Below are positions 17,998-26,215 of a stretch of DNA of 64,000 nt, in pieces. The notes beneath the pieces are model-generated. The model ran no database searches. It saw only the letters and a list, made by a program, of their open reading frames with translations, and was not told the DNA's origin. Within the stretch, counting starts at the first letter, position 1; the number at the start of each line of letters is the position of its first letter. The stretch spans positions 296,947-360,946 of the forward strand of contig NZ_AYSJ01000015.1 in the NCBI RefSeq assembly GCF_000517265.1, given 5' to 3'. This stretch comes from Photorhabdus khanii NC19 (lineage in GTDB: Bacteria > Pseudomonadota > Gammaproteobacteria > Enterobacterales > Enterobacteriaceae). Position numbers and translations under genes: made by a program.

Positions 17998-18290
17998 GTT
18001 TATTCCTTTTAGATGTTAAAAATAAAACATTTATGCTGCCCTGCGTATCATGGATACAATAGAAAAGTTATTGATATTCATGAGAATAAGGCAGCAAATA
18101 TGACGTCTGATAACGGGCTGAAATAGGCTGAAAATAACGGGTAGGTAAAACGGTATCATTAGGCCATTAACTATTTCATAGCGTTATTATCTATTGTTTC
18201 TCTAAATGGCGGTGGTAATGCAATAACAAAATTTATAATCATATTAATAATAATTGCTTTTATTAATGATAAGTAAAAGAAATAGTTACT
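17998..18290 (-). promoter_or_regulatory. upstream region of the first tcdA copy
   Basis: No gene is seen. The first 150 bases resemble the region upstream of the second tcdA. The string ACGGGCTGAAATAGGC at 18113-18128 recurs exactly at 19047-19062, immediately after the unknown gene at 18618. The remainder is AT-rich and probably holds the promoter. Confidence 0.45.
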
Positions 18291-18360
18291 ATTGTTTTGA
18301 ATGGTGTTTTATAAAAAGTGGAATGCTTAATATTTTGTGATGAGCGAAGAGAACCATTAG
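18291..18360. repeat. 70-bp direct repeat, left copy
   Basis: This copy matches 19925-19994 at about 64 of 70 positions, starting ATTGTTTTGAATGGT and ending near AAGAGAACCATTAG. Together the two copies bracket the unknown gene and the methyltransferase gene, suggesting that the pair was inserted into, or duplicated with, the region upstream of tcdA. Confidence 0.8.
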
Positions 18361-18382
18361 AAAAGAGATTATTTCGATTGTT

Positions 18383-18410
18383 TGCTGTCCCCGTTTTTGG
18401 GGCCAGTTTT
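18383..18410 (-). terminator. terminator-like hairpin, possible leftover of a lost tcd gene
   Basis: CCCC-AAAAA-CGGGG on the minus strand forms a short stem. Its flank CTAAAACTGGCCCC resembles the CTAAAACAGGC sequence that follows both tcdA genes here. There is no tcdA gene upstream on this strand. The simplest reading is a relic of a third gene end, but the match is short. Confidence 0.35.
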
Positions 18411-18617
18411 AGGCAATTGTCAGATGGCATTCAGTGAACATTTTTTCTTTTGGTGTATCATTATAGTAATTATCGCGACTATATATCATTCTGTATGAAG
18501 TAATGATTTTCAATGAATGTAGTTATTATTTTTTTAAAACTATTCTTATAATGGTAATATATCCAAGAAACCTTCTGTAAAAGAATGAATATTGTGACTG
18601 AACTCAATATATAGATA

Positions 18618-19046
18618 ATGCCCATATACACATGGTTGTATTTGTGTCATTTTGATATTGAATTTTTTTCACAATGGGGGCTGAAGGAGCGTGATCAATT
18701 TAAAGAAAAAATAATATTGCTAAATATGATGTACCCAGAAAATACACGCTCAATTCAAGAGAAAGTCCAATTCATACTGGATCGTCCATTTGAAACATTT
18801 GAGCCAATATGTTTACTGCCTGTAATGCCTAAATCGGATTTTTCAGTGGTATCCAGGGTTCTGGAGTACGAAAAGATAATTCGTCGCTCTGAATTATCTT
18901 TGAGCGATATAAATCAGCTTCCACTAGATGAGTACTGGATAGAAATTCTCCGTCTCTTCAAAGTGAACATTTATTTCCTAAGCGGGGAGAGCGTGCCTGA
19001 TATGCTGATTGAAAGCGTCCATCCATTTTACAGATCTTTTTATTGA
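18618..19046 (+). CDS. unknown protein, 142 aa
   Basis: I do not recognise this protein. It begins MPIYTWLYLCHFDIEFF, is rich in charged and aromatic residues, and shows neither a signal peptide nor a convincing membrane segment. No good ribosome binding site precedes the ATG, so the start is uncertain, and it could be a fragment of a longer gene. The stop lies one base before a string (ACGGGCTGAAATAGGC at 19047) that also occurs upstream of tcdA. It precedes a methyltransferase gene on the same strand by 69 bases, and both sit between direct repeats. It may be part of a small mobile cassette. Confidence 0.45.
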   Translation: MPIYTWLYLCHFDIEFFSQWGLKERDQFKEKIILLNMMYPENTRSIQEKVQFILDRPFETFEPICLLPVMPKSDFSVVSRVLEYEKIIRRSELSLSDINQLPLDEYWIEILRLFKVNIYFLSGESVPDMLIESVHPFYRSFY

Positions 19047-19115
19047 ACGGGCTGAAATAGGCAAATCTAGTCCTTTTTTGGTTATTACTACACATAAGTG
19101 AATATGAGATGACAA

Positions 19116-19835
19116 ATGAATACTGACTGGATGAATGAAGAGGCTGCAAACTTATTCGATCAATATGATGATTATTTGGAGGAGAGACTTGGGTACATGC
19201 CGTTGATTGAGAACCTTAAGGAGAGCTTGGGCCAAAACGTATCGGTTCTTGATTACGGTTGTGGTGGTGGGAAAGTGTCACGTCGGCTAATTGCTGGAGG
19301 TATAAAGACGGTAACGGGAGTAGATATTTCACAAACCATGGTGGATAAAGCTTCCAGCAACATCAATCGTGGCAATAGCTCTTATCATCAAATCACAACT
19401 GATGTCCTTAATTTCAATGATAATACTTTCGACGCAGCTATATGCTGTTACGTGTTCATTACTAACAGTGAAAAGTCTGATCTTTTGAAAATCGCCAAGG
19501 AAATTCACAGGACATTAAAGCCTGGCGGCATTTTTTACGTATTGGATACCAATCCGGATTCCTCTGGGATTAAGTTCAGTTCTTTTATGAGCGGTGATCC
19601 AAATAAAAAATACAGTGATGGAGAAGTCAAACCAGTGTATTTAGATCTGCCAAATGGAGGTATTTTTAAGATTTCAGATACGCATTGGCATAAAGATACA
19701 TATTACAAAATCTTGAACGAGGCCGGGTTCCAAACTATTGAGCTTTTTGAACACAGTGACGCTGATGCGTCAAAGGATACTGAAGGTCTACAATATTACC
19801 CACCTTTCGTCATGTTCAAAGCGACTAAATTCTAG
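19116..19835 (+). CDS. class I SAM-dependent methyltransferase, 239 aa
   Basis: Motif I of the Rossmann-type methyltransferases is clear near residues 44-52 (VLDYGCGGG), with the acidic end of strand 2 at GVDIS near residue 70. A later motif RTLKPGGIFYVLD near residues 130-142 is typical of small-molecule methyltransferases (Methyltransf_11/25 type). The size is normal for the group. The substrate cannot be read from the sequence. Its only same-strand neighbour is the unknown gene upstream; behind it lies the right copy of the 70-bp repeat. It is more likely a tailoring or stray methyltransferase than an rRNA or DNA enzyme, as it lacks the matching target motifs. Confidence 0.85.
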   Translation: MNTDWMNEEAANLFDQYDDYLEERLGYMPLIENLKESLGQNVSVLDYGCGGGKVSRRLIAGGIKTVTGVDISQTMVDKASSNINRGNSSYHQITTDVLNFNDNTFDAAICCYVFITNSEKSDLLKIAKEIHRTLKPGGIFYVLDTNPDSSGIKFSSFMSGDPNKKYSDGEVKPVYLDLPNGGIFKISDTHWHKDTYYKILNEAGFQTIELFEHSDADASKDTEGLQYYPPFVMFKATKF

Positions 19836-19924
19836 ATGCTTCATATCTGACTGATGGAATTCCTTGCTTGTTACAAAAATGTCGGTGAGGGATTCCACAT
19901 GATTAGTTTCGAATGCAATTTAAT

Positions 19925-19994
19925 ATTGTTTTGAATGGTATTTTATAAAAAGTAAAATGATTAATATTTTGTGATCAGCGAAGAGAACAATTAG
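19925..19994. repeat. 70-bp direct repeat, right copy
   Basis: Partner of 18291-18360 with about six differences in 70 bases. It ends 25 bases before the mazF stop codon. Confidence 0.8.
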
Positions 19995-20019
19995 ATTAAG
20001 TGACACCAAACAAAAGCCA

Positions 20020-20403
20020 TCACTTGGATGGCTTGTCATCATTCATTAATTTTTCGATTAAAGCATCTGCACCAATTAAAGGAAGTAAACGCAGCAGTAC
20101 TTCATTTAGTATCCCAGCCTCTGCTTTGGTAATAAATTGTGCTTTTCTGTCTTTCCAGGACAACGTCTGGATCAAGCTTGAAGCAACAACGGACGGCTCA
20201 TCCAGATTTTTCACAGGGACTTCCGTTTTGGCACCACGAATGCTGGTGCTGATCGGGCTGCAAATCAGCAATCCGGTTTGCTGGTTATAAGCTTGACTAC
20301 TCAGAACTAATGCAGGCCGGTACTTGCCAATTTCTTTGCTTTTGGTTGGTTCAAAATCAAGCCAGATAATATCGTTACGCTCTGGGATAAATATTTTTGG
20401 CAT
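20020..20403 (-). CDS. mazF: MazF/PemK-family endoribonuclease toxin, 127 aa
   Basis: The protein has the PemK-fold signature: an N-terminal strand with DIIWLDFEPTKSKEIG, then YRPALVLS near residues 28-35, YNQQTGLLICSPI, and a later IQTLSWKDRKAQF motif. Toxins of this family cut mRNA at short sequences and are held inactive by the antitoxin encoded just upstream. Start and antitoxin stop overlap by one base (TAATG), the coupling typical of such pairs. The length is usual for the ChpB/MazF branch. The target sequence cannot be predicted. Confidence 0.9.
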   Translation of the reverse strand: MPKIFIPERNDIIWLDFEPTKSKEIGKYRPALVLSSQAYNQQTGLLICSPISTSIRGAKTEVPVKNLDEPSVVASSLIQTLSWKDRKAQFITKAEAGILNEVLLRLLPLIGADALIEKLMNDDKPSK

Positions 20404-20669
20404 TAATTATCAACCTCGGATGTAGACAATGTAGCCAGCAGCCCAACCTGTACAGTGTCTGAGGTCAGTCCTTCCAGCAATTCGCTCTCTGAGTAAGGCA
20501 GTTTACGTCGTGCCAGCTTTGCTTTCTTAACGGTAAAACCGTCCTCAAACACCTCCACTTCAATCTCAGTGTCTGGTGTGAAATGAGGAATATCCCTGAT
20601 TAAACCAGCAACGCGCAGCCCCAACCCATTTCCCCAACGTTGGATTTTCGTGTGAACTATCTGAGCCAT
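20403..20669 (-). CDS. mazE: MazE-type antitoxin (AbrB fold), 88 aa
   Basis: The N-terminal half has the swapped-hairpin AbrB pattern (KIQRWGNGLGLRV, then EIEVEVFEDGFTVKKA), which binds DNA and represses the operon. The C-terminal half is expected to wrap the toxin. RWGNGLGLRV is a variant of the usual MazE KWGNSxAVRIP motif. A GAGGTGA ribosome site precedes the ATG. Inverted repeats lie 20-50 bases upstream and may be its operator. Confidence 0.9.
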   Translation of the reverse strand: MAQIVHTKIQRWGNGLGLRVAGLIRDIPHFTPDTEIEVEVFEDGFTVKKAKLARRKLPYSESELLEGLTSDTVQVGLLATLSTSEVDN

Positions 20670-20689
20670 AACTCACCTCTTGATAAACA

Positions 20690-20717
20690 TTGTTTACACA
20701 AACAATAAGTATATACT
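20690..20717 (-). promoter_or_regulatory. putative mazEF operator
   Basis: Two inverted repeats lie just upstream of the antitoxin start: TTGTTT-ACAC-AAACAA at 20690-20705 and the perfect AGTATATACT at 20708-20717. AbrB-fold antitoxins usually bind such sites to autoregulate. Binding here is inferred from position and symmetry. Confidence 0.5.
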
Positions 20718-20811
20718 CTGTATAAACACTGTCAATGCTCGCAGTTCAAACGAATGTATTCCTGAACCAACACAGGCTGGACAAGAAACACGACAATTCA
20801 ATTAAAACAAA

Positions 20812-22281
20812 TCATGCTTTTTGTTTCTCATTCATCATACGATTCAGCCACGGCACGGTGATCGCCATGATGATCGCGACAATAAAGGTAGCAATACCAA
20901 TTTTGCCGAATACACTGGTGTAGACAGGTAATGTTTGCAGTGGATCAGTAATGCCTTTCGGTGCCGCAGTAAAGGCTGCCACATAGCCACCGAGTAAGAA
21001 TGAGGTTGCTTGAGTTAAGTACCACATTCCCAGAATGAAGCCCATCAGATACTGAGGAACCAAAGCGGCAACCATTGCCAGACCTAATGCACTGATCATC
21101 AATTCACCGAGGCTTTGGAACAGATAAACCAGAACGATAAACCAGGGTGAAGTTAAACCTTGCTCATCAGCAAACCACAAACCCGCAGCAGCGGCAGTCA
21201 GGAAACCTAAAGAGCACAGGAACATACCCACGGTAAACTTAGCCGGCATTGTCAGGTCTTTACCTTTAGAACCCCAATGCGTATACAGCATAGCCAGTAT
21301 TGGACTGGCAACAACAATCCAGAATGGGTTAAGTGCCTGGAAACTGACCGGATTGATATTAAAACCAAGCAACTCATGATGAACGTTATGGATAGCGAAG
21401 AAGTTCAGGGAAGTTGGCATCTGAGCATACAGGATGAAGAACACAATAGCCTGAAGCATCAAGATGAAAGCGACAAACATTTTGTTACGGCTAACTTTAT
21501 CCTGCTTAAGTGCTTCACGGAAGAAGATAAACACCACGACCACAGACAATCCAATCAGAACAACATTAGTAATTTTTACATTGTGCATCAGCCATGCACA
21601 GGCGAAAACCGTTGCAACAGTTCCTGCTATAACCAATATCAATCTTTTATAGTTGATTCGTTGATGGTCTGGTTCAGAGCCAATATTACGCACCATATTG
21701 CGACAGAAGATATAGACCAATAAAGCAATAATCAGACCAATACCACAAATATTGTAGGTAACGGCATAGCCGAATTTTTCAGCAATAACCGGCGCGATAG
21801 CGAGTGAGAACAGCGAGCCGATGTTGATTGACATGTAGAACAAAGTAAAAGCCCCGTCTAGACGAGGATCTTTTGGTGGATAGCATTTAGCCAGCAAGCT
21901 GGCTGGATTTGCTTTGAACAGGCCGTTACCAACAGCAATCGTTCCTAATGCGTAGAAAATTAAATCAGGTTTCAGGATGGAGAGGCCAGTCATAAAATAA
22001 CCCACTGCCAGGACGATAGCGCCTAACACAATGGCTCGTTTAGTTCCAAGTAAGTGGTCACCGACATAGCCACCAATAGAGATAAGGCCATAAACCAACG
22101 CGGCGAATGCCCCGAAGGTAGTAAATGCCTGTTCCTGAGAAAATCCTAATTTTTGGACAAAATAAACTGCAAGAATGCCTTGTACGCCGTAGTAGCCGAA
22201 TCGTTCCCAAAGCTCGACGAAAAAGATCATGAAAAACGGCTTGGGTTGTTGTAATAAACCGAGCGAAGCGGGTTTATTCAT
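20812..22281 (-). CDS. dtpA: proton-dependent di/tripeptide transporter DtpA (TppB)
   Basis: A 489-residue inner-membrane protein of the POT/PTR2 family, which imports di- and tripeptides with protons. The N-terminal [14 protein letters not shown] near residues 27-40 contains the family ExxER motif. [17 protein letters not shown] near residues 140-156 and the later [15 protein letters not shown] are also characteristic. Hydrophobic segments fit 12-14 helices. It is close to E. coli DtpA throughout by eye. The gene stands alone, with hpaC upstream on the same strand after 354 bases. An AGAGGT ribosome site precedes the start. Confidence 0.95.
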   Translation of the reverse strand: MNKPASLGLLQQPKPFFMIFFVELWERFGYYGVQGILAVYFVQKLGFSQEQAFTTFGAFAALVYGLISIGGYVGDHLLGTKRAIVLGAIVLAVGYFMTGLSILKPDLIFYALGTIAVGNGLFKANPASLLAKCYPPKDPRLDGAFTLFYMSINIGSLFSLAIAPVIAEKFGYAVTYNICGIGLIIALLVYIFCRNMVRNIGSEPDHQRINYKRLILVIAGTVATVFACAWLMHNVKITNVVLIGLSVVVVFIFFREALKQDKVSRNKMFVAFILMLQAIVFFILYAQMPTSLNFFAIHNVHHELLGFNINPVSFQALNPFWIVVASPILAMLYTHWGSKGKDLTMPAKFTVGMFLCSLGFLTAAAAGLWFADEQGLTSPWFIVLVYLFQSLGELMISALGLAMVAALVPQYLMGFILGMWYLTQATSFLLGGYVAAFTAAPKGITDPLQTLPVYTSVFGKIGIATFIVAIIMAITVPWLNRMMNEKQKA

Positions 22282-22575
22282 AGTTGATTACCTCTGATTA
22301 GTTATCATTTATCTTGGAATACACCTGGAAATGCAGGGTAATTAACATCCCTGTGAAATGATGTATCGCTAAGATTATGTTTTTATGAACTTTATTTGGG
22401 TGAATATTGAGAGAGGTAGGTTATTATAGGGTTAAAATAGGTTCTCAATGGTCGATCACACGAACATAAAGATTGCGTATAAAATTTAACAGCATATTCA
22501 TTAAGTGAATATCAAAAAGGGTTAGGAAGAGGATTTAGTTGAATTGTTAACTGAATAGAGCAAGCAAAGAGGGCT
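22282..22575. other. spacer between dtpA and hpaC
   Basis: No gene is seen. It should contain the dtpA promoter reading leftwards; AT-rich stretches around 22330-22520 fit this, but no box is assigned. Confidence 0.4.
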
Positions 22576-22599
22576 ATTCAGGCCGTTTCTGGCCTGAAT
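22576..22599 (-). terminator. hairpin after hpaBC
   Basis: ATTCAGGCC and GGCCTGAAT form a 9-bp perfect stem with a 6-base loop, about 40 bases after the hpaC stop. The tract that follows on the minus strand is only weakly U-rich (CCCTCTTTGCTT). It is probably the end of the hpaBC transcript or an RNA-stabilising hairpin. Confidence 0.55.
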
Positions 22600-22635
22600 A
22601 TTGGAGGAGCAGCTTAGAGCCTAATCAGCAGATGG

Positions 22636-23154
22636 TTAAACCGCGGCAGCGACAGTTTCCAGCATAACCGGACGGAAATTACGCTTGAAATAGATCAGGC
22701 CGTGGCCTTGTGCGCTCACTGTAATATGCTTGATTTGAACCAGATACACATTATGAGAGCCGACTTCCTGAACCTGCTCAATTTCACCTTCAAGGCTGGC
22801 AAGGGTGCCGGTCAACACAGGTTGACCTAGTGGACCTTTTTGCCAGATATTCCAGCGAAAGCGTTCTTCCATACTGACTCCGGTCATACCCGCAAAATGG
22901 CGTGCCATCAATTCTTGCTCATGGTTTAAGACATTTACACACAGGCGGCCATTTTCCTGAAAAACTGAGTTCATAGCACTGCTTCGGTTAATGCATACCA
23001 TCAGAGTGGGCGGTGTATCGGTGATCGAACATACCGCGGTGGCAGTAATACCACAGCATCCGGCAGGACCATCGGTGGTGATGATATTCACTGCTGCTGA
23101 CAGGCTCGCCATCGCATCTCTGAAACGCAGGCGATGTTCATTTTCTACAGACAT
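22636..23154 (-). CDS. hpaC: 4-hydroxyphenylacetate 3-monooxygenase, flavin reductase subunit
   Basis: HpaC reduces FAD (or FMN) with NADH and hands the reduced flavin to HpaB. The 172-residue protein has the flavin-reductase fold: FRDAMASLSAAVNIITTDGPAG near the N-terminus, CSITDTPPTLMVCINRSS near residues 42-59, and NVYLVQIKHI near the C-terminus. The length matches E. coli HpaC (170). It lies 20 bases after hpaB, as in the usual hpaBC pair. Confidence 0.95.
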   Translation of the reverse strand: MSVENEHRLRFRDAMASLSAAVNIITTDGPAGCCGITATAVCSITDTPPTLMVCINRSSAMNSVFQENGRLCVNVLNHEQELMARHFAGMTGVSMEERFRWNIWQKGPLGQPVLTGTLASLEGEIEQVQEVGSHNVYLVQIKHITVSAQGHGLIYFKRNFRPVMLETVAAAV

Positions 23155-23174
23155 AATTGGCCTCCTGCTACCGA

Positions 23175-24737
23175 TTATTTCAGCAGCGTATCTAACTGGT
23201 TAATATCGTTATTGTTGTATAAGTGTGGTCTGAGCCAGCCGTTCTGATCATAGTCAGAAAGACAGCGATCAACCATATCCATCATTTTCTTCATATTGCC
23301 GGAACCGTTGGCATGGCGCAGACATTGCAGACGAATTTCATCCTGGCTGCCGGCGTAGTTGATTTCGTACAACTCATGGCGACCACCGAATTCACTGCCA
23401 ATGGCATCCCACATCAGTTTTAACACTTTGATTCGTTCAACGTGATCTATACCGTTGGAACCACGAACATATCGCTCCAGATATTTATTAATTTCTGGGT
23501 TATGCATATCACGGACACTGGATGGCAGATAAATCAGACCACTGGTGACGTTTTTTTCAATAATATTTTTAATTTTCGTATAAGCGGTTGGGGCCATCAC
23601 GCGGTAAGTTTGTATTGCCTGAGTATCCGGCATATAAGCACCACCTTGCCACGGCTTGGCTTCTGCCCACATAGCATCACTCAGCGACCAGAACAGGTTA
23701 CGCCAGGCAACCACTTCACCCAGATCTGCCTGAACACCGCGGAATTCTATCACGCCGGTACACTCCAGGCTCTTTTGCAGCAGGGCGGTAATAAAATCCA
23801 GTTTCACCGCCAGACGCACGCAAGCCTGTAGTGGGAACAGGCTGGCGAAACCGCCCTTAACCGCCCAGTTACGTGCGCGGTCAAAATCACGGTAAATCAG
23901 CACATTTTCCCAAGGGATAAGGACCTTATCCATCACCAGAATCGCATCGTTTTCATCAAAGCGGCTGGATAAAGGATAATCGAACGGGGAACCCGTCGCA
24001 CCGGCTACCAGTTCATAAGACGCGCGGGAAATCAGTTTTACCCCATCGGCATCCATTGGGGCGACAAACATCAGGGCGAAATCAGGGTTATCTCCCATGA
24101 CTTGCGCGGAACCAAAACCGATAAAGTTATAGTGAGTCAGAGCCGAGTTGGTCGCGACCACTTTTGCGCCGCTGACGATAATACCTGCATCCGTCTCTTT
24201 TTCCAGTTGGATAAAAACATCACGGGTTTGATCAGCGGGTTTATGGCGATCTATGGGGGGGTTAACGATGGCATGGTTAAAATAAACCCCCGTTTCCTGA
24301 ATCTTTTTATACCAATGACGGGCGTTATCAGCGAATTGACCATAATATTCAGGGAATGCGCCTAACACACTGCCGAATGCTGCTTTATAGTCAGGTGAAC
24401 GGCCCATCCAGCCATAGGTCTGACGTGACCACTCGGCGATAGCGTCACGCTGTTGGCGCAGATCGTCAGGGCAAGTGGCAAAGCGGAAGAATTTGTGAGT
24501 ATATCCACCATTGCCGGTATCGGTATTCCAGCATAAAGCACCATGGGTTTCAGGCGCGTGCAAGGCATCGTACAACTGACCGACTGAGGCAGCAGAATTG
24601 CGGAACGCAGGGTGTGTGGTGACATCTTTTACGCGCTCACCATAAATATAAATTTCGCGGCCATCCTGAAGGCTCTTCAGGTACTCTTCACCGGTAAACG
24701 GGCGTTTTTTATCGGCGCGGAAATCTTCTGGTTTCAT
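23175..24737 (-). CDS. hpaB: 4-hydroxyphenylacetate 3-monooxygenase, oxygenase subunit
   Basis: HpaB hydroxylates 4-hydroxyphenylacetate to 3,4-dihydroxyphenylacetate using FADH2 from HpaC and oxygen. The 520-residue length equals that of E. coli HpaB. Family stretches include RPFTGEEYLKSLQDGREIY near the N-terminus, TRDVFIQLEKETDAGIIVSG in the middle and GSEFGGRHELYEINYAG near residue 460. In enteric bacteria hpaBC follows hpaA directly. Here hpaA stops near 45.3 kb and about 20 kb of unrelated genes lie between, so hpaBC must rely on its own promoter. Confidence 0.97.
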   Translation of the reverse strand: MKPEDFRADKKRPFTGEEYLKSLQDGREIYIYGERVKDVTTHPAFRNSAASVGQLYDALHAPETHGALCWNTDTGNGGYTHKFFRFATCPDDLRQQRDAIAEWSRQTYGWMGRSPDYKAAFGSVLGAFPEYYGQFADNARHWYKKIQETGVYFNHAIVNPPIDRHKPADQTRDVFIQLEKETDAGIIVSGAKVVATNSALTHYNFIGFGSAQVMGDNPDFALMFVAPMDADGVKLISRASYELVAGATGSPFDYPLSSRFDENDAILVMDKVLIPWENVLIYRDFDRARNWAVKGGFASLFPLQACVRLAVKLDFITALLQKSLECTGVIEFRGVQADLGEVVAWRNLFWSLSDAMWAEAKPWQGGAYMPDTQAIQTYRVMAPTAYTKIKNIIEKNVTSGLIYLPSSVRDMHNPEINKYLERYVRGSNGIDHVERIKVLKLMWDAIGSEFGGRHELYEINYAGSQDEIRLQCLRHANGSGNMKKMMDMVDRCLSDYDQNGWLRPHLYNNNDINQLDTLLK

Positions 24738-25736
24738 GTCTACCTCACAGTCTGAATAAAAAGCGCCGGTCTTGATATAAATATAATCAATATTGGCACG
24801 GAAATGTTAATTTAATGTTTATTTTGTGTTTCTTAATTGAAGCCTCAGAATGGCTTTTCTTGAATAGATTTTTGGAAGGTTAGCTGGTACTTTTCGTTGG
24901 GAAATGGCGATTTGTGACTAAAGTGTGATCTAGGTAATGTTTTTGTAGCGATTATTTAATCTGTTTTTCGCCGGTTGAGTAAATAAGATTTCTTACGAGA
25001 TTGACTACTACACGGTGGACAGCGAATTCGGGATTATCACCGAATACGTATGTTGCTCCAGGCAATGTTCGTGATACTCAATTTTGTATTGAACGACTTG
25101 GTCACCAGATGGTTTGCTTCGCGTTTTCAATGGTCACGGTAGGTCTGGATGCCAGCTATTTTACGGTTACTTCCTGTCATCTCGTTGAAACTCGCCATAT
25201 CATATCGGTTCTGGGGGGATCGCCGCCCAAATAAAAGGAATAGGATTAACTAAGCAACCTCAATACCGCATTATATATTTCTAACTATCGCACCTCGTAT
25301 CATTTTATGTAAAGATTTTTTGATAAATTTTTTATTAAAATCCAATCTACCTCACGTAATTGTTGAGGCTTTATTATCTATTTTGTTGTGTTTTTTAAAT
25401 TTTAATTTAATTTGATATAAAATTTTATTTTTTGTTTTTTTTATGGTTTTTATGGTCTTATCTTCCATTTTTTTACCATTGTTAATACATATAATGATTT
25501 GTTAATGTTTTATTGTTTTTGTATTTGATTGATTTAAAAGGACTATGTTGTCTTTTTCTTTTAATATAAGCCAATTTTTACTGAGATTTGAAAGTTAAGC
25601 TAAACCGATGTATACCAGTTATCTATAAAGATTAAAGTTAGTTTTATTGCCTTGAAAAATACGAAATAAATCAATATAACTTACACACGCCATTACGAAT
25701 GGCGCGGTATATCTATTAGTAAGTTAAGAGAATGTC
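24738..25736. other. 1-kb gene-free region upstream of hpaB
   Basis: The first part should hold the hpaBC promoter, read leftwards. The stretch 25001-25234 is open on the plus strand but has no ribosome site or recognisable product; its reverse strand gives broken frames that may be a decayed gene. From 25260 to about 25700 the sequence is extremely AT-rich, a typical boundary of an acquired region. No promoter could be assigned. Confidence 0.4.
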
Positions 25737-26049
25737 ATGACCGTAATTTTTAGGGGTAATAGGCTATCTGGATTGGTTTTCTTTAATACTGTGATTTGTA
25801 GCGTTATTGGTACTGTACCTATTGGTGGTATTTATTTTTCCTCAGCACATGGCAGGAGGTCCACCTTCCATTGGCATTTTTCTGGCATTCTATTTACTGG
25901 TGGTGATTGTTTCTGTTTCAGCGGAAGTTATTTTTGACGGTGTAATGCAGACTGTAAGAAAATATGAACGCGAGGATAAGAATAATCTTGGTAATAATAT
26001 CCGTATAAAAAAATCAAGGTTATCAGGCATGGGGAAAATTCAACTGTGA
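25737..26049 (+). pseudogene. small membrane protein split over two frames
   Basis: ATG at 25737 opens MTVIFRGNRLSGLVFFNTVICSVIG but then leads into an unlikely His/Ser/Phe-rich tail. The next frame, open from a TTG at 25807, gives a much better sequence: LYLLVVFIF, then GGPPSIGIFLAFYLLVVIVSVSAEVIFDGV and a charged tail ending at 26049. Joining the two near 25795-25825 yields a two-helix membrane protein of about 100 residues. Either an indel broke the gene, the assembly has an error, or the frame is shifted in translation. It stands 166 bases upstream of the synthase cluster on the same strand. I do not recognise the family. Confidence 0.45.
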
Positions 26050-26215
26050 TTGCAGAAAATATAACAATATTGCAGTAAATAATTTTTAATGAGTCATTAA
26101 ACGATCATGGAAAGATCATTTTGGTGTAAACAACAGCGGTGAATTCACTATGCATAGCACAATTTATTGGTGTGTGTTGCGTATGGGATTATTTCACCTA
26201 AAGCGTGAGGAGTAT

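Noticed and set aside
24905-24935. TGTGA half-sites resembling a CRP site upstream of hpaB
   Set aside because: Two TGTGA elements lie in the same orientation and the TCACA half is missing.
25001-25234. 77-codon open frame upstream of hpaB, and broken minus-strand frames with a loose resemblance to an IS3-type transposase stretch
   Set aside because: The resemblance rests on a few scattered residues, the frames carry stops, and no inverted repeats were found. Too weak to call a mobile element.
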